64,000 bases of DNA. It comes from Collinsella sp. Lineage in GTDB: Bacteria; Actinomycetota; Coriobacteriia; Coriobacteriales; Coriobacteriaceae. Shown here piece after piece: positions 62,851 through 64,000 of the stretch. The stretch's first letter is position 1, and each line of letters begins with the position of its first letter. The position numbers and the translations under genes were made by a program. The DNA lies in the NCBI GenBank assembly GCA_018380195.1, contig JAGZUC010000011.1:1-64000 (forward strand), written 5' to 3'. The notes under the pieces were generated by a model. It had not been told where the DNA came from and made no database searches. It worked only from the letters and a program-made list of their open reading frames with translations.

Positions 62851-63570
62851 ATGCCCGCGCCCAAAAATGCACCGCTTTACCAGCAGATTTACGATGAAAT
62901 CAAGGATGCGATCGAGAAAGGTGTTTATGCACCCAAGGAGCGTATTCCGTCCGAGCTTGAGCTAGCCGAGCAGTACGACGTGAGCCGCATTACGGTGCGC
63001 CGCGCCGTCGAGGAGCTGTGCTCCGATGGCTACCTGGTTAAGCAGCAGGGCCGTGGTACCTTTGTCTCCACGCCGCACATCAATCGCCAGTTTCACGCCT
63101 CGACGTTGCAGACGTTTACCGCGCTGTGTGCCGGCAATGGCATGAAGGCCGGTGCGCACGTGATCGATCGCCAGATTGTGCCGGCGCGTCAAAACGAGAT
63201 GGAGTTCTTTGGCCTGCAGAAGGACGCGCTGCTGCTGCATATTAAGCGCGTGCGTACAGCCGACGGCGAGCCCATCTTTGAGGAGAACATCTTTGTGCCG
63301 TTTGACGCCTACCGTGAGCTGTTGACGGCCGATCTTGAGGACAAGTCGATTTTTGCCGAGGTCGAGCGTGTTGGCGGAACGCCGATTGTCTCGGTTGGCT
63401 ACCGCACGGTCGAGGCCGTTCGTGCCAATGCCGAGCAGGCGGCCGAGTTGGGCATTGCTCCGCACGATCCACTGCTCAACCTGCGCGCCGGCTTTACCGG
63501 TCCCAATGGCGAGCCGGTCCTGATGGGTAAGCAGTACTACGTGGGTAGCCGCTACGTCATGGTTATGTAG
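62851..63570 (+). CDS. GntR/UTRA regulator (HutC subfamily), probable PTS-operon regulator
   Basis: A 239-residue regulator. Winged helix: YDEIKDAIEKGVYAPKERIP then SELELAEQYDVSRITVRRAV and the wing KQQGRGTFVS. UTRA domain: PIFEENIFVPFDAYREL and LMGKQYYVGSRYVM. No strong ribosome-binding site precedes ATG 62851. The repeated element CGTTATA-N2-CGTTATA occurs before this gene, the DMT transporter and the PTS IIAB gene, linking it to control of the Amadori-type operon. Confidence 0.93.
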   Translation: MPAPKNAPLYQQIYDEIKDAIEKGVYAPKERIPSELELAEQYDVSRITVRRAVEELCSDGYLVKQQGRGTFVSTPHINRQFHASTLQTFTALCAGNGMKAGAHVIDRQIVPARQNEMEFFGLQKDALLLHIKRVRTADGEPIFEENIFVPFDAYRELLTADLEDKSIFAEVERVGGTPIVSVGYRTVEAVRANAEQAAELGIAPHDPLLNLRAGFTGPNGEPVLMGKQYYVGSRYVMVM

Positions 63571-63883
63571 CTCTAGTTGCGCGGTTTTCCAAACCGCGTA
63601 ACGGCTCGACGCTGCGCCTTTGGTTCCGCCGTTCTAACGAACGGCGGACCGGCCGACGCTGTAAACGCCCCTAAGCGGCAATCTGCAGAATGAGCGTGGA
63701 AAATCTCCCGTTTTTGGCTTGGTGACGGGCTCAAAGTGGGAGATTATCCACGCTCATCCGGAAAGTGTCCAAAAATCCACGCTCGTTCGCCTTGGATTAC
63801 GTTGCCCGTGGCCGATGGCGGCGCGGCACCGGTCCGCGTGGCGGCGTATAATCGGCGGCAGATGACTTGGACGTTAGGAAACC
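63571..63883. other. Non-coding region with three palindromes before recQ
   Basis: No gene. Family 3 repeat at 63576-63616 (GTTGCGCGGTTT/AAACCGCGTAAC), hairpin CCGCCGTT ctaacg AACGGCGG (about 63627-63648), and a 20-bp inverted repeat ATGAGCGTGGAaAATCTCCC (63690-63709) matched at 63738-63757 with one mismatch. Confidence 0.7.
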
Positions 63884-64000
63884 ATGACCGATAGCATGCA
63901 GCAGATGGCGCTCGACACGCTCGGCGCCTATTTTGGCTACACCTCGTTTCGCCCGGGACAGGACCGCATGGTCGATGCGATCCTTGCCGGTCGCGATGCG
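63884..64000 (+). CDS. recQ: ATP-dependent DNA helicase RecQ (partial, 5' end)
   Basis: The first 39 codons are present and run off the window. LGAYFGYTSFRPGQDRMVDA is the motif 0 region of RecQ helicases (FGY..FRPGQ). GTTAGGAAACC precedes ATG 63884. The helicase core is outside the window, so only the family can be named. Confidence 0.85.
   Translation, partial: MTDSMQQMALDTLGAYFGYTSFRPGQDRMVDAILAGRDA

Overview
The window is a high-GC actinobacterial chromosome segment whose gene content fits the Coriobacteriia, most likely Collinsella. Pointers are one-polypeptide pyruvate:ferredoxin oxidoreductase, rubrerythrin, catabolic carbamate kinase, a mannose-family PTS with Amadori-type deglycases, and paired LytS/LytTR regulators: an anaerobic, fermentative, gut-type lifestyle. 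The species assignment is inference.

Layout. 0-6 kb: a dnaX-ybaB-recR replication/repair block, interrupted by a DUF2442/DUF4160-type pair and a small membrane protein. 6-9.8 kb: an operon of anchored Ser/Gly-rich protein, membrane Ser/Thr kinase and FHA protein. 9.9-16.1 kb: an AT-richer accessory island between two diverged copies of the FHA-gene 3' end. It carries a decayed methyltransferase, an ABC exporter, a transposase remnant, and on the minus strand a radical-SAM/SPASM maturase plus two small Cys-rich precursor peptides: a ranthipeptide-like (SCIFF/freyrasin-like) RiPP locus. The maturase is frameshifted by a perfect 10-bp tandem duplication. 17-22 kb: nifJ and arcC. 22-35 kb: secreted cysteine peptidase, amino-acid permease, amidohydrolase, two LytS/LytTR two-component systems, a phospholipase-C-like protein, an MFS carrier, a glycosyltransferase and a phosphodiesterase. 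35.6 kb: tRNA-Asp. 36-39 kb: Rrf2 regulator, clusterless MutY-like glycosylase, rubrerythrin and small membrane proteins. 40-41 kb: nucleotidyltransferase/HTH pair. 41-51.7 kb: rmuC, ABC exporter, nth, mfd, PAP2 phosphatase, threonine aldolase, acetyltransferase. 51.8-63.6 kb: two GntR/UTRA regulators flanking two FrlB-like SIS deglycases, a complete mannose-type PTS (IIAB, IIC, IID), a DMT transporter and a HAD phosphatase, best read as a fructoselysine/glucoselysine (Amadori product) utilisation region. A decayed IS110 element and a YitT protein lie between. The window ends in the start of recQ.

Intergenic space is rich in long perfect inverted repeats, duplicated terminators and small palindromic repeat families. 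The RiPP locus is the best candidate for an undescribed system: one precursor is under 60 residues and easily missed, the other starts at GTG, and nearly every Cys is followed by an Asp 3-5 residues later.
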